Positions 1-14,007 are shown, counted from the first letter of the stretch. The stretch: DNA of 64,000 nt from Haemaphysalis longicornis (GCA_013339765.2 CM023450.1:42810245-42874244), one strand, 5' to 3'. The notes: generated by a model from the letters alone, not told the origin. Numbers and translations are program-made.

Positions 1-3000
1 AATTCGCAATGAAATGGCCGGCGTATGGCGTGTGCTCAGTGCATTACTGAAGCGATCGGCGCCGACAGACTGCAGCTCACTGGCAGTACCATTGAATCGA
101 CGCTTGCTTAACACGCGCGGCGACGAAAACGTGGAAACAAATTTATGACTATCATCCCATACACGCTGACTAAACAAGAGAGAGTAAGGTAGCAAGGGTA
201 AAATTTGCGGGAAATCTGACACAATTACGTCTGCTTCGCCTACCTGCAAAGGCACAAAATTGAAACAGGGTCATAACGGAGCGAGGGAAAGCCATGCTTC
301 GTGCGCTCGACCATACTGCGCATAGAACATCCATATTGCGTATGCAGACGTTCATAAAGTCTATCAAACACAGCGGAAAACTGCAGATCGGGGATCAGGC
401 AAAAAGGCGCACATCTCCTACCAGCTATCTCCTCAAATTGTGAGCAGTAGCTTAATTCGCGTGCCATTGTGTTTCAGGTGGTTTTTCCACCCAAGGCATC
501 GACCTGGGCCGTGGCATCCGTCGACCCGCGTTGATGTCGCCGCCGCGGTCTGGCTGAAGCGTTAAAACGTGAAACGGGCTAACGGCTCTCCGGGCAACTG
601 ATAAGGAAGGGGCCGTTATGCGGCCGAGTGCATACCCAGGCCACATGGCGACTATGCGGTATAGTAAGCAACGGAAACGACGGCGCCCACGATGGTCGCC
701 CTATCGCGTTTTGCTCGGATACGTTTGTGCAAAGGCACGTGGAAGATGGGGATGGGTTCCCGAGACCAGGAAGGAATCTGAGAGGAAGCATAGATACGTA
801 CTCCGTGCAGTCAATGGGGATGATTGCGTGGCCTGCGGCTATGTATCTACCTGCGGTTCGCCTCGAAAATTTAGAGAAAAGAAAAGTACAGGAAAAGTAC
901 AGGAAAATTTAACTTAAAATTAAAACCGTTCCACTCAACGTGAAAGCTGACGGAAGTACAGAGAAAGTGGTTAGCCATAATGGGCTGTAGAGCCACTATC
1001 CGCTCACTGCTACCACCCAAAGCAATTCAAATTTCCTGCATCCGTAGTGCTCGCGCGCCCCCTGCCTGAAACAGCGCCAGTGGGAGTTGTGTTCTTTGTG
1101 TGCTTGCTTTTCTTCCCGCACGTGCCGGTGTTGCACTGCCACTTCTTTTTCGCTTGCAATCGGAGAAAGCAACCCAACGAGCGTTCCGAACTAAATGAAT
1201 GCGGGTGCTGCGGGTTAATTACATATATTTTGCGTCAAATGTACCTGCAGTTTTTTTGCGGTAAACAACTGGGAGATGTATGACAACCGCAACCGTTTCA
1301 CGAGTTTCGAACGGTTATGGCTATGTAAACCACTTGGTTTTCGAAGCCTCTGCGGGACGCCCTACGACGGAAAGCCGGGCTCTACTTCGGTCCGTTATCT
1401 CGCGGCACCGCCTGAATCCGGCAGTCGTTTGATATCGACTGTTACAGCGAGCTACGACGACTACGCGAGCCCCTAAAGGGCTCTGCACTTAAAAGTAACC
1501 GCAGGAGACCCGTGAAACCATTTCCGTTTAGTTGGAGTTTCGTGGAAAAGCAGCGCTATGCGCTAAAACGCCCCATTAGAAAAGGTGGCCAACACTTAAG
1601 CTGCGATTCTATTTACGAAATGGTTGCATTTAACCGTTCATCGAGATATCACCGAATTAAAATTGCGGAAAAATGGTGTCGGGTGGACAACTAATTGTAC
1701 GATTGCGCAAGGCCACAAAAAATGCTACAACAAAGTACAGCGAATGTTCACTTCAACGAAGATTTTAGTAACGAATTTCTCTGTAAAACGTGTGTGATAT
1801 CTCTTTTAATGCAACTTCCCTATAAGTGAAGATTTTCTTGAACAAACTTCTTCTCTCGCATAACCTGCAGGTGTCCTTCATGCAGACTTTCAGCCTTCGT
1901 TAAACATTAAAATTGCACAAGCATTGGCCCCTTTTTTTTTTGCCATCTACTTTAGCGCAGCAGTGAAGATTCCTCAGGGCTATAGGATAAGCCCACATCC
2001 TTATCTCTGTCATTACACTCCCCTTGATCGAATTGAAATTTTATTACAGCTGCCAATACAATAGGTGGGTGTGACGGGTCCGATAACAGTTTGTCAAGGT
2101 TGCGATAGCCGGCCCTTTGCATAAAAGTACAATCATAATGGCCGACAATTTCCCTTGTACTAACAAATGTACCTTAAGGTTTAACTTCCATCCTGCTAAA
2201 TTGTGGTCATTATAGTAATAGAAAGAATAAGTTACCACTGCATAATAAAACTGGTGGCAGTGCTGAATAACCATTGCGAGCCAAGCGCCACATTCATTTA
2301 CAATTTACAGCTTTAAAATAAATAAACATATGCGAAATTTAGGCATGAGTGTAAGAAAAGCGTGTTAGTATTTCGTCGTTCTAACTTAGCTTTCATGTGA
2401 TCGGGTGCTTTCGAATTTCCGCCCAAGTTTTCAAAAATCAAATATGCTGCATCGGGATCATTAATTTCAAACTCAGTAGGAATGTTATAGCGAAAATTTG
2501 AGGAGCGCATTCGGTGCCAGTTTGCGTTGCAGGTGTGCTTGTAAGCGTGCGAGTCGCATGCGTCTTTTTACTCACAAACAAGCTACTTATTAACACGAAT
2601 CCTGTACTAGCTGCGTATACGGTGGTCCGCACAGGCGTTACGAAAAATAAAATAGTTTGGGCCTGCCGAGCATATACGTGGCAGAAAGCTAATTTGCAAG
2701 CTTTTAAAAATCGCGGATAAGTTTCTTGGGCCAGAGGTACAACAATGCCAGGCCATGTTCAGAAGTGTCGTGTTGAAGAGCTCACAGAATTGCCATAATT
2801 AAGTGAACTGGGCGTGGGCTGCGGCAGGAACCACCCAAAGAGCACAAAGTACTTTGCAACACGGCAGCTGGCGGAAAGTTTACTTAAAAGCGGAAAATGG
2901 CTGCGCAAGATCCGGCTACATGTGAAGCGAAAAACGACTGTTGCCTTGTTTGCGTTCTGAAGTTCAGCGTTAAAAGCTCTGTGCATTTGGGAAACAACCC

Positions 3001-4330
3001 TGTAACAGACTTTGTAGTGCGGTAAGTGGAAATTCGGCTGGAGGGTGAAAGTTTTTGTTTGTCGACATGAAAGTAGCGTAGCAGGCACAGCACGTCACAT
3101 TGGTGAAAACCGTTTTGGCACTGGAGGTGTGTTTGTGGAGAAAACACTGGCACCAAATTAGCGACACCGGGAGAACATATAAAGACGTTACCATAAAGTT
3201 CGGCCGGTTTCAATTGCTATTTAAGAGCTACCTTTGAAGCGTGTTTTAAGAATTTCATGACGAGACACCTGAAACGTTTTTTTTTTTCTCGCTTGCACCA
3301 GGAGTAGTGTATGTGCCGCAACACGAGCGGACACAGGTTTACTGTCTCCGTCGTCGTCGTTGTCATGTTTTGTGCCTGCTGCAGGATGAAGGCCTCCCTC
3401 GCCCAGAGTACTTGTTTCTGGCTGAAGTCCGTATATATGCAGTGACGGAGTTGGAGTACGGTCCCAGGCAACTGCAAATGAAGACATAATACATGTGCCT
3501 TAAAACTAAGCATGCCACGTTTGTCGACGGCGATCAATCTTAAAGGGTGCTGAGCTTAATGTAATTCATTGAAACAGATAATTAAGAGAATCATAGCTTT
3601 TACAGAACGTTGCCACCAGGCCTCCTTCCACATTGTTCAGAAAGTCCACTAAAACCAAGTTTGCGTCCTAAAAGTTGAAAAAGAAAGAGGCAGCACGCAC
3701 GTCCTTTACTATTAACTTATGTCTCCCAGTCTCGTTATGCTAACATTATCAAAATAAGGCTGAACTATTAGCATCATAATCTTGTATCGCACCCACGTCG
3801 GTTTCTGTATACGGGATCTCATTTTGTCAGAAGCATGGACAGCTGGGCGATTTGGTAATGGAAACAGCGCCGCTGTGAGCGTATAGAGAAGAAAGGGGAA
3901 ACAACCAGGGTAAGCGCTGAAAGCCTGAACTGTTTCCTCTTTCATAAGCTTATGTCCAAAGCGGTGATTTGTCGCATCCTATTAGCTCGGCAGCAAACCA
4001 TTGAATTACAAAGAGATCGCTCAATCACATTTTCTTCCCTCTGCGTTGTCGCTGGATTCCGTGTTGGCATGCTTGAAATAAACTTGTTAAGACTGAAATT
4101 CCAGATAAAATTCGGATGCAGTCTCATGCCAAAAAGCCCCAGGAATCGTAGTTTTTGAAATAACTCCAAAAATGCGAGAGCCATTAAAATGTTACGGCCA
4201 AGTGTGTTTCTTCGCATTTAATAGAATGCACAGAACTCTGGTTGTCCGCTGGATGCGCCGCTTTGCCCTTAGCAGATCCATAAAACGCAGAAGTTGTTGC
4301 TTATACAACAATGCTTTCATTTATGCAGAT
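1..4330. other. No gene recognised; AT-leaning intergenic or intronic DNA
   Basis: I see no convincing coding region here. Open frames do not exceed about 110 codons, overlap one another on both strands and match no family I know. Small items only: a short tandem duplication of gtacaggaaaa near 880-905 and a T-run near 1932-1942. Given the TRPM exons further right on the minus strand, this could be intron or 3' flank of that gene, but nothing here shows it. Confidence 0.6.
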
Positions 4331-4336
4331 GTTTGT

Positions 4337-4406
4337 ATTACGTGTGTTTGTGCACACACATACACATACACGCGCAATATACGCACACGCACACGCCCCC
4401 ACGCAT
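4337..4406. repeat. CA/TG-rich microsatellite
   Basis: Imperfect alternating CA/TG dinucleotides interrupted by CG and AT steps. Simple sequence repeat; no function inferred. Confidence 0.85.
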
Positions 4407-4450
4407 GTAATTTGAAATCTAAGGTTGGACGGAAGCCCGTAGGGTAGAAA

Positions 4451-4726
4451 ACATACATGACAACAGTAAAAACTGGCACCGACCAAGAATGTTTATAAAA
4501 TCTCCCCAAAAAAGACGTTTCGGCTCCCGTACGTGTGCCTTGTTCATCTTGTGAACAGGGCACAATTACGTAAGCCGAAACGTCTTTTTTGGATTTTATA
4601 AACATTCTTATCTTGAGAACAAGGCACCCGTACGGGAGCCGACACCCGTACGGGAGCCGAAACGTCTTTTTCCGGTTTTATAAACATTTTTTGTCGGTGT
4701 CAGTTTTTATTGTTGTCACGCATGTA
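4451..4726. repeat. Foldback element with long interrupted inverted repeat
   Basis: The left half (about 4451-4553) runs through catgacaaca, GTTTATAAAAT and AGACGTTTCGGCTCCCGTAC and then reverses around a 5-nt centre at tcttg. The complementary arm follows at once (about 4556-4610). A second complementary arm (about 4625-4726) then carries the outer part back to tgttgtca. The right side also holds a direct 18-bp duplication (cacccgtacgggagccga, near 4627-4662). No coding capacity. It fits a foldback-type MITE with a duplicated right arm. The family name is not known to me. Confidence 0.75.
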
Positions 4727-5000
4727 ATTTCCGGTGATAGTAGAAGATTGAAATAAATCGCCCGCAGTGGTGCCGGTGAGGGTCAAGATTTATGAGAGAA
4801 TAAATGAACCACTGGACTTCCGAGAGGCCATAAATGAAATATGAGATAACCAGAGCTGGGGAAAAAAAATTAGGAAAAAAGTGTAAACAATCAAAGAAAT
4901 GAAGAGTAAGTAACCGAGAAACGAACGTGCGAGGCTGTGTTAAAAAGCGCAATAATAGGGTGCAGGCGTGTACGTCTAAGTGCTAGTCTTAAAAGACAAG

Positions 5001-5030
5001 ATGGAGAGAGAGAGGGAGAGAGAGAGAGAC
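5001..5030. repeat. GA microsatellite
   Basis: Run of GA dinucleotides with one interruption (gggag). Confidence 0.85.
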
Positions 5031-8000
5031 GTCTTGAATAGAAGCTAATGAGCTAAGTTCTTTTAGCTACAAAGCTCGCTCCTTCAGGTGGCATTAAAAA
5101 CGAAGCTGGAGAGGGCAAAACAAAAATAAAGACCAGCGCAAGTTCGCGCACACAAATGCAGACGCAAACACGCCTGTTGAAATTCCAAATGAGAACAGTC
5201 AGGAAGAAGTGATAAAATTGTATGATGCACATAAAAATCAAAGCTCGACTGCAGACGATAGGAGGACAGTTATTCCGCCAGACGCTGCAAATAGCAATGG
5301 ACCACGACAAGAGATGCCCCGGCCTCGTCTTGCCGGGTGGCCAGCAGACCCGGGGCGAGGTCGCATCCCGGGGTCACCGCTATACAACTGCCGGCGGCAC
5401 GGTCTAATCCGATTGCTGCATAATTAATATGGCCCGGCGGTAAGCGATACAGGCTACTGTAGCATCCTTATAGCTTCGCGCGGCCCCGTTTGTGTAGAGA
5501 AGGCAGCGCGTAGGAGGAGGCGCGGGACAGAGTGCTTTTTCCGCGGAAACGGTCGGTGTTGTCGAGTGTCGGAAGGGCCATCGGACTGCAACTCAAGGAG
5601 CGCGCGTCCGAAAAAGCAAACGCGGTGCGTAATGACAGCAATGGGGCCACGGGGAACGCGAAGAAAAGTGGCCCTTGGGATTGGCGAAGCCGCCCGCTTC
5701 AACTGCTCTTCCGGCCGCCGCTGCTGCCTCAATCCCGTGGGTGGAATTGGAGACGCGTGACTGAGCTAAGATGCTCTTGGCCGAGATATTGAGCAACGCT
5801 GTACGCGGCAGCCGCTGAAAAAATAGGCTTCTCGAGAGAAAGAGGTTTGCATGAACCAACAATGCTTTCTGCGCTGAGTAGCCAACGTCGACAGAAGTCG
5901 CATAACAAATGGCAGGGCCGTACGCAGGACGTGTGTGAGGTGGTGGGGAATGAATGACATCGTTCTTGTGTTCCAGAAGTAGAAAAAAGAAAGCAACGAA
6001 ACCATACAGTTTCCGTGCAGTTTTAATAAACAATCAATATTCGGCTGCATTTCACTGGTTGTTACTCTCCAAAAAATGCTGAATATCATAGATTATTTCA
6101 TCGCTCTGCTAATGTGACTGGGAATAGTGGAGGGAACTCAAATAAGGCGCTGCTCTATGTTGCGTCACTGTATCTGCGTCTGGTCTTACGTGCTTTTTGA
6201 AGATAAATTGCCACATGCCACAAGCGCACTAAAATTTCTGTCGTAAATTTTTACCAGACTGTCGCAGGACGTAGCCGTGAGTACTGTCGATATACCCTCT
6301 CACGTAGTTGATCTTTGTTCGCCAACTCACTCCAACAAAGGGATGTTCGCAGCCTGCGTGCCTGTGTTCAGCTTTCATTAAAGGTTTTCTCAGTCTCTCT
6401 CCAATGATGTGTGTCTGGATTTCACGTCATGGTTATCCTCATCTCACGTCACAAGTCAGCCAGCCCGCCAGGCGTACCTCGTTCCTCCAATGAAATGCCC
6501 CCACCTTCCAGCTTTGGCGGTAGCTACGTGACCTCATTGTGACAGAGCTAGCATTTCTCCATTCCTTAATTTCCAGCGACCACTCCACATCGTAATCACG
6601 ACTTCAAAATGTAAAGTTTCAGAGTTTCGCTTCCTTTCCAACCCCATGATGGCCAATTACGCGTCCACCCGATCTTCCAGCTGCCACCCGCCTTCCGGGA
6701 CGCAGTAAAACGCTGTCGCGTTTTTCTCCTTACCGTTTCGTGCCCATGCCTCTTTCATTGGTGGCCGATGAAAGTCAACGCGGGTTACAACTGGATTTTC
6801 TTTTCGCTAGTGAGCCTCCTGGTGCCTCGAGGCTAGTAGAAGCAGTCATCAACAGAATATCGTGAGGCAAATGTTCTTTAAAAATCAGGAGTTGAGAAAG
6901 CTGTTCATTCGCGCTGCAATGCTTAGCATGAAGATGTTTTGTCCGGGAATTTCGTCGCCATATATTATGAAACCAGCTCTGCCGCGCTTCAAAGCCTCAG
7001 CCTTCTGCTAAAGCAGTTGCAAAGCGCATTTTGGAAGAAAGAGCGAAAATATGTTTTCCCCCTTACTTAGCTGAAATCACGGGACGACCGCGGCAGGCGT
7101 ATACCATGTTTAAACAACCAGCGTAAATCCAGGTAGCGGCTGCAGTGTTTCGAAAAAATTAGGCTTAGTTTTAGTCAAATGCTTTCAAAAGCTACGCTTC
7201 TGTATCTGGCGCGACTGACCACGCTGAAGTATCCATAACAAACGTATGGCATGCCAACCTGTGGGTACTGGTTGAAGTAGGAACTCAAAGCGAAGCTTTA
7301 GGCCTAAGCTCTAACGCATAGCCGACAGTTTCTACTGTGATTCTAGCAAGGTAGTACATACCAGCAGGGAAGTATTGGGCAATGCTCTATCAGCGGTTGC
7401 GTATGCTACTTTCACTCTGTATCCCGTGATCGGTGCAGGTAAATCATCTCTAATGTCTTTAGAGATTGAGCCCATAGTTGGACATTGAAAACTCGGGTTG
7501 CTGGGAGCATCGTGCGGGGGGAGGGGGGGGGGGGGGGGTTATAGAAACAGAGATGACTTGAAAAACGCCGATAAAAGTAGAAGCTGAGAAAACGCAGTTT
7601 ACGAAGGCCAGCAGGCACATCGCCATTATTCGGAAATGAATTTTTTCCTTTTTCGCTCCATGTTTTAAACTCACCGAATCCCTCTGTTGAGCTTAGCAGT
7701 CTCACCGAGTAAAAGAGAAAACGGTGCATCGAAAGATTTTGCGCCCACACACCAGACGCTCGGTAAATTGCTAAACCCATTTCTTTGGTAGAAACCCGTT
7801 CATCCCTCACTCCACCTTCAGAGCCATTGAGGCGAAAAGATAGAGAGAGCTTCTATTTCTTTGTGCTTTTCTTCTCTATTCTATAAGATAGAAGTGCGGC
7901 CTTGTTTTGCTAGAGCACACATCAATTCTCCAAGAAATAGAGGCCCTGAACTCATTGCCCTTGAGGCAATAAACCTATACAGGTACAAGAACACCAACCA

Positions 8001-9540
8001 TGCATACAAAACAGCCTGTTTTCTCCGATGGTGGAACGTCAACAAACAAACAAAAAAGTTGTAACAAAACATTGTAACTGGTTGGATTTCGACGTAAAAA
8101 GGAGAAAACACAAGGATACGATTACGAAACCCGTCTTTGGGGCTGTCGACGCGCCCACGGGTTCGCCGAGCAGCTCGATGCCAGGCTGTACCTCATTTAC
8201 GTTGTTTTCTTCACATTTATACTTACATACGCCGCCTGAGTATTGTTTGCTTGTTTAGGCTTCCCATAGTATATCTCCTACACATAATATAGTATCGCAG
8301 GCTAATGGCTGCTTCGCAGATCATGCAAGGAACGTCTGTCGGTGATGGCTTGTCGCTCGGAGAAGTCCCACTTGGCCATCAATGCCCGATGAACACCACT
8401 GTTTTGTGATGTGATGGTGTTACTGTGCGTCGTGCATACAGTTGCCCCGGTTCCCTCTACAGCGTAAGCGCAATTTCCGGCGACGAGAAATCTTTGACGT
8501 AACGAAGATCACACTACGAGCAGAGAATCAGCGCATGCCATCGCTTTGGTTCTTTGCCACAAAACTCATATTATATCAGTTCCCATTCTAGAAAAGCGTG
8601 TTAACTACATATATACTCGAAGCCTAGGTTTCAACATAGACAAAATAACGTATCTCGCGTTAGTTTCATTTAAGAATAACCCAACAAAACCAGGGAAGGC
8701 TGGGAACTTGAGGTTCGTTAAGCAGCCTGACAGGTAGCGCAACTGCACTGGATATCATAGCCTTTGGGTAGCCTGATTGCGTTAAGTCCAAAACTAGAAT
8801 TGTCTTCCTTGCTTTCCCTGAAGACACCACTGAAACGTTGTCTTTAGGGGAAGCAAGGCTTCCCTACGCATGACAGTTCGCCTGCGCCTGAGCTAGTCAA
8901 GGTACAAAGCTAGGCAATCAAGCCGAAAGGCAAATGACCCCTTGCAGCCACAAGGTGATTAGGAGTAGCCTATGACAGGGCAACGGTATACGATCACTTA
9001 ATCGCACACGCCTCTATTGTCTTTTTTTTCTTTTTTTTCTTCAATGCGGCTCTCAGCACGAACCCAAATAATTTGCAGTTCGCGTTAGCTGTCCAGTAAA
9101 ACAAGCAGACGGGCTTTTTTTGTCGCGTGTCTACGCTGCTACATTCAATTTACAGCGTCCTTAGTGGCTCCACAAAAGTGCTTAAGCTAAAGAGGCTTAG
9201 CAAGTGACTGATGCGTTGCAACAATGCTTGGCAAAGCGTCAGCACCGTTGTTGTCTTTCCTACATTTTGTGTTTTGTCAAAAAGTAGCTGTTCCTGTTTC
9301 ATAGTTATCAAGATATTTTTTAGGAACGAAAAAGATCCTCAAAGCGTCAAAACGAGTATTGCCGCTCCGGACATTTTTCCTATGGCTTGTGACGTTACAA
9401 ACTGTGAAATATGCAAGGGCATGAATTGCTTGTGCGATTTTATGAACGGACCAATAAGACGGGCGTCTGGGTAAAAAGTGTTGTTGGGAACGTTTTGTTC
9501 GTTTTAAAGTAACCTGAACTTTTAAGCCTGTAAACATTTC
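5031..9540. other. No gene recognised
   Basis: No frame in this stretch matches a family I know. Candidates such as the minus-strand frames near 5593-6033 and 7412-7810 are low-complexity or cross poly-G/C. Items seen: a G-run at 7516-7538 and a 19-bp imperfect inverted repeat at 8807-8825 and 8840-8858 (two mismatches, 14-nt loop). Confidence 0.55.
8807..8858. repeat. Short inverted repeat
   Basis: Left arm ccttgctttccctgaagac pairs with the arm at 8840-8858 with two mismatches across a 14-nt loop. No neighbouring gene gives it a role. Confidence 0.6.
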
Positions 9541-9600
9541 CAAACGGAGATATAAAGAGAGAAAAAGAGAGAGATAGAGAAAGAGAAGGGGAGAGAGATT
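9541..9600. repeat. GA-rich simple repeat
   Basis: Purine-only tract of GA, GAAA and GATA steps on the plus strand. Confidence 0.85.
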
Positions 9601-11639
9601 TTCGTGAATGAAAGGAAGCAGATATACGGTGGGGATGTTGGGGCTTTCCCGAGTGAGAGATTTCTAGAATTCTCTAGTACCAGCGGTCGCAAGTATCGTA
9701 GGTTTGATTTTGGTTTCGATATTGTCCGTTTACTTCCCCAATTTTCGCATGCTGTAGTTCCATGCGCAAGTGACGGTCAAAACATTTATGGGGAGCATGA
9801 GGGACCGACGAAGTCTCCATAGCATCGGCGATATCCACGACAAACAGCGGCAAAAGTGTCGGGTTTTTAACCGCAGGCAACTATAGTCGGCTTTATCTTT
9901 CATCTCGCTAACCAATCACACGACGCTTTTCGGGCGCGTATACTGTCAGATTGCACTAGTAGTGCACGGATGCCTCACTCGCGATTTGAGACCTTTTACG
10001 CCGCCAGTGCAGCGTGAAGCGAAGAAAGGAGGCCCAGGCTAATTACTCAATTGCTCAGGTTAGTGAATGTTCTGCTTGTTTTATTTCTTGGTGTTTGCCC
10101 GCTTAAATTGTAGAGTAACACGGATACAGAAAGTTCGAAAAAGAAGAAGCTGCTGCTACTCATATTAAAATAATTTTCGTAAAAAGCGAAGCATCGTTTG
10201 GTCTTCTAGAAATTCACAAATCAGTGAAATATTTCTTTCTTTAATTCAATCCGAACGTCATTGAAGCTTTTATGTTACCTTCGAGATCATAATCCTGTCG
10301 CAAACGTCGGTATTATGACGTTCTTGGGATGTGCAAGCAAGTTCTCCTTCGTCTTCTGTTTTCGAAGTTATATCTAGTCTAAAGGCGATTTTTTTATATG
10401 CGATTTTATTACCGAGACGTACATGATCATCATAACAAAAGACGGTATTCGTTGAAAAGTTTAGCGGTCAATTTCTTCGCTTGGCAACACTGGAAACGGC
10501 CACAAACATGGCCGATGTGCCACTGACACGGCGCAGCCAGGCGCAACCTGGGCCACTGCGGCCGCACGCCGAAGAAAAAAAAGACACCGGCGTGCGTCAT
10601 CTGCTCCGTTCCAATCCAATTCTGAACTGTGGCGCCAACAGAGATGTTATTAATCGCACTCACAGTGAACTCGACGCAATTCTTTGTGTTCGGCGAAGAG
10701 TTCGTAACGTGAAACACAGTCATGTGTTTCACAGTCGTGCTTAGCTGGACAAGTGCCGCCATCCCGCGGAGCCCGAAGTAACGAGTGACGGCGCACCGTG
10801 ACCTCAGTGGCCTCTGCGATCGGCTGCCGGCGGCGCGGAGGGCACGGGCGCACTCACACGGTTGCATGGAGGAGAAGAGGGGTGCCTGATCTACGGGCCG
10901 TGCGCACAATGTCGCCTAGCAACAGACCCTTGGCCACAGATATGGCGGCGCACACTTGGTTGCCTGCATGCATTCCATGCAATTGAATACCGAGGATACG
11001 TTGTCGTTGGGGTCCCTTCATAGATCATTAAGGCGCCGAAATTACGCCAGAGGCAGGTAAACTGAGTTTGCTGGTTGTCATTTTTCAGTTGATCTTGCGG
11101 CTCCGCTTTTTGCTTCCAAACCACACGTGCGCTCCAACAGTGTCTCATCTGCCTCGTATGGCGTTGAGATGCTTGAATGGCGCCCCCTGGCTGTGACGTC
11201 GGCTTAGGGATTCGCGCTGCGGTCGTTTGCTACACTCCGCTTGTGAGGGGCAGCCGTGCCTGTGCTAGAAATCTGCTGCTTTGAAGCTTTAGCGCATTAA
11301 AAATCGTATTTCGGGTAATTCTTTTATTTTTTCCAGCGTCTGACACCTGTGAATAATTTCAAGCTGTATCCCGCACAAGTTTGCAACACACGAGGAGAGA
11401 TAGAACAGCTTTCTTCAAAGCATCGGTCAGATGATCGTGTGTAACTCCTCCTTTCTAGGTTATTTGCGAGGTTCAGTGCTCAGAGCTCCTCGATAAGCAT
11501 TCAAAATGCGTACGCTTCCACAAAGTATTTTTGAGATGCTCTTAAGAAGACTCAGCCGTCTAAGCCTACGCACCAAGCAGCGGGCGCCTACACGTGCATA
11601 GCACAGCAGGAAATAAAGCGGCTGTCTTCTATTTCTTTC
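9601..11639. other. No gene recognised; locally GC-rich around 10500-10950
   Basis: The minus frame at 10430-10909 is long (159 codons) but has no recognisable domain and an arginine- and cysteine-rich composition expected from GC-rich noncoding DNA. A perfect 9-bp hairpin (gtgaaacac) lies near 10709-10732. A 21-base segment near 10899 recurs near 27087 with one mismatch, so part of this may be an old dispersed repeat. Confidence 0.5.
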
Positions 11640-11740
11640 GTTGTTATTGATGGTGGTGGTGGTGGTGGTGGTGATGATGTTTATTGACGGGTGGACCTAG
11701 CCTTGCGTGGTATGCCGGCAATTGCTCACCCGATCAGCAA
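11640..11740 (-). mobile_element. 3' tail fragment of a LINE, ending in a (CCA)n repeat
   Basis: Read on the minus strand, this holds the motif gagcaattgccggca, then AATAAA (in gtcaataaac), then a (CCA)n tail (TGG repeats at 11651-11679 on the plus strand). The stretch at 11696-11727 closely matches 52717-52747, which lies downstream of a LINE coding remnant at 52829-53445. This is therefore most simply a severely 5'-truncated copy of the same or a related LINE. What is seen is the shared motif, the polyadenylation-like hexamer and the simple repeat; the LINE assignment is inferred. Confidence 0.55.
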
Positions 11741-13950
11741 CCTTTTTACCGCTATGCGCGGGAATTCACCATGCCTCGCTTGAGGCTTGTGACACGCGAA
11801 AATTGCAGGATCAAGCAAAAGATGTCCCTCCTCGTGATCCAATGGCCTCCCGGGAAAATTAAACTTGAATCAGATGTATGTTTTTTCTGGGCCCAACGCT
11901 ATCATTTTCCTGCATAGTCTCAAATGTCTTATTAGGAGGTTTAGGAATGTTTGGGGCGCTCACAAAGTGCTTGTGGACATTTTCTTTTTCTTCAGGCTGC
12001 AAGGCATACAGTACCTTCCTCATTTCTTTATGGCTGCGTGCAAGAAGGTGCATATCCGCAGCGTGCGTGGTTCATTCACATGCAAATGGAATGGGAAGGT
12101 TTGTGCTACGCCACCGCGAAACCGCGCAGACAACATTGTCCAGAGTACTCGAAGGCGGCAAAAAAAATGAATTTTTCTCGTAACCATCTTTATCATAACG
12201 AACTGACTCCCAAACAGAACAGTGATGACGTGATTACGCCGTTGAAGGCTTGATATACTCGCTAACGAAATTAATAAATAGTTTCCGTGCCGGTTTCCAC
12301 TATACCAAGAATCAAAACCGTGGATGTGTTCAAGCAGCTCTTTATTGTTTTCCAACCCCTTCAGGCGTAAAGAACAAATCCTGGCCTACTCAGGATGGCG
12401 TTCCATGAATTAATTATAATTATTCTTACTTTTTTCTACCTCACTGAAAACCCAGCCCACTAACCAGCTCGATTTTACTGTTAAAGTTTTCTCTTCCTCC
12501 CCCCACCCCCTCCTTCTCCCGGGCTCCTCCTCCTCCTGAGTGCAGTTTTGCTGGTTTTATTATAACGCATTTCTGAATACTAGGAAGATATTGCTGTGCG
12601 AAAGGTACCGTAAATATCCCTCCAGGTCTGAACAAACATTGTGTTACTGTATTTTTGCCTTAGACGTTACTCGTTTCGCTCAATAATTATCCATAATGGT
12701 TGTGCCTATACACGCAGTGGGTTATTTGGAGCTCTAACTACAGTTTTTTTTTTTTTTGCGGCCCAAAGTGCATGTCGGCATACGTTCATGCCATGTCAAC
12801 GTAAAGTGATGTGATGCATTACTTTCGAGCGTTCGGCAAGGCTGCAAAAAACTGTTTTACTGTTTTAACCTTACGTACGATTACCGGGAATCGTAATGCC
12901 TTCTGTGAAAGCCGACAGCCCCGAAGGCCTGGAATTTATTTTCGTCTTACATTTTCGCTGTTGCCGGTTATTAGCAGCTCGCTGCTCCATTAGTTTCAAA
13001 GATTGCTGAATACTGAAGCTAACGCATAGCTCCGACTCTTCACGCTCGGCACAGGACCAGCTTCGCAGGGATGGGGCGACGCCGGCAATGTATCCAGAAC
13101 TATACTTCAAATCACGGCTTGAGTTAGTCTATGCGATTTTAAGTTTTTTATCATATTAAAAAGTTACGCACACGCAGAATCGGGCACGGACAAGGATCAA
13201 AAGTCAACCGAGTGTAAAGAAACAGCTGGGAGAGCGAGCCCGAGTGAAGCAGACGATCAATGAGGGGATACCTAAGCCGGGTCATGGAGGCGCGCTTCGC
13301 CGCGCCGCCCGTGGTCGCGCTCACCGCCAATTGATGGCTACGAGCTATTTACTTTATTCACTTACATATTCCAGCTTTCAAACAAAATAAAAAAAGCACA
13401 CCCGTACCAACATGCGGATTTCCAAAGCCCTGACCATTTCTCACAGCTTAGTTGTCCCCAAGTCAACTCCTTTTGGGCGGAATATCTCTTTAACTTCTTT
13501 CTTGGCGGGGTTTTATTGTGCAAGCTACGCCATTGTGTAAGCACATTTTGGCGTATCAATTAATTCCTGGCGTAAACGCTCTCCCCGTGGAATTCTCAAG
13601 TAAAACATTTCCCCCGTTTCCCCTCTTCTCTTTGTATTCAACGCTCGTCTCAGCCAACTTTTTGCACAATGATAATAAAGCAGTACAAACAAAGAGACTG
13701 ACAAGAATAAAAAGCTGGTTGGAATACGTAGTTCGTATCATTGTGGCGAAGCGGCGCAATGGCCTTGTACACACGGCGTCGCTTCTCGCTCCGCTTACAG
13801 CGAACAAGGGATCTTTGATCTTGCTTTGCGCCGCCGAATTTACTACCGATTTATTACAAACCGCTTCATGCAGCGTTCGATTCTTCTCAACGCTAACATT
13901 TAAATTTTTTCGTTTCATTTAAATTTTGCTCTAGATATATTTTGCGGCAG
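11741..13950. other. No gene recognised
   Basis: Only unsupported short frames. T- and A-runs near 12745-12757 and a C/T-rich tract near 12490-12540 explain several of the longer frames. No exon-like segment recognised. Confidence 0.55.
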
Positions 13951-14007
13951 CCTCTACGCTGCGTAGAGGAGGCGGCACTTCAGGTGCTCTAAACAACGTT
14001 TAGAGCA
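13951..14007. repeat. Pair of adjacent perfect hairpins
   Basis: Hairpin 1 has 9-bp arms at 13951-13959 and 13961-13969 (cctctacgc) with a 1-nt centre. Hairpin 2 has 10-bp arms at 13985-13994 and 13998-14007 (tgctctaaac) with a 3-nt loop. Possibly the centre of a decayed foldback element; function unknown. Confidence 0.7.

Noticed and set aside
618..917. 99-codon plus-strand frame rich in Arg and Lys
   Set aside because: No recognisable domain, overlapped by another frame in a different phase, and composition explained by local GC content.
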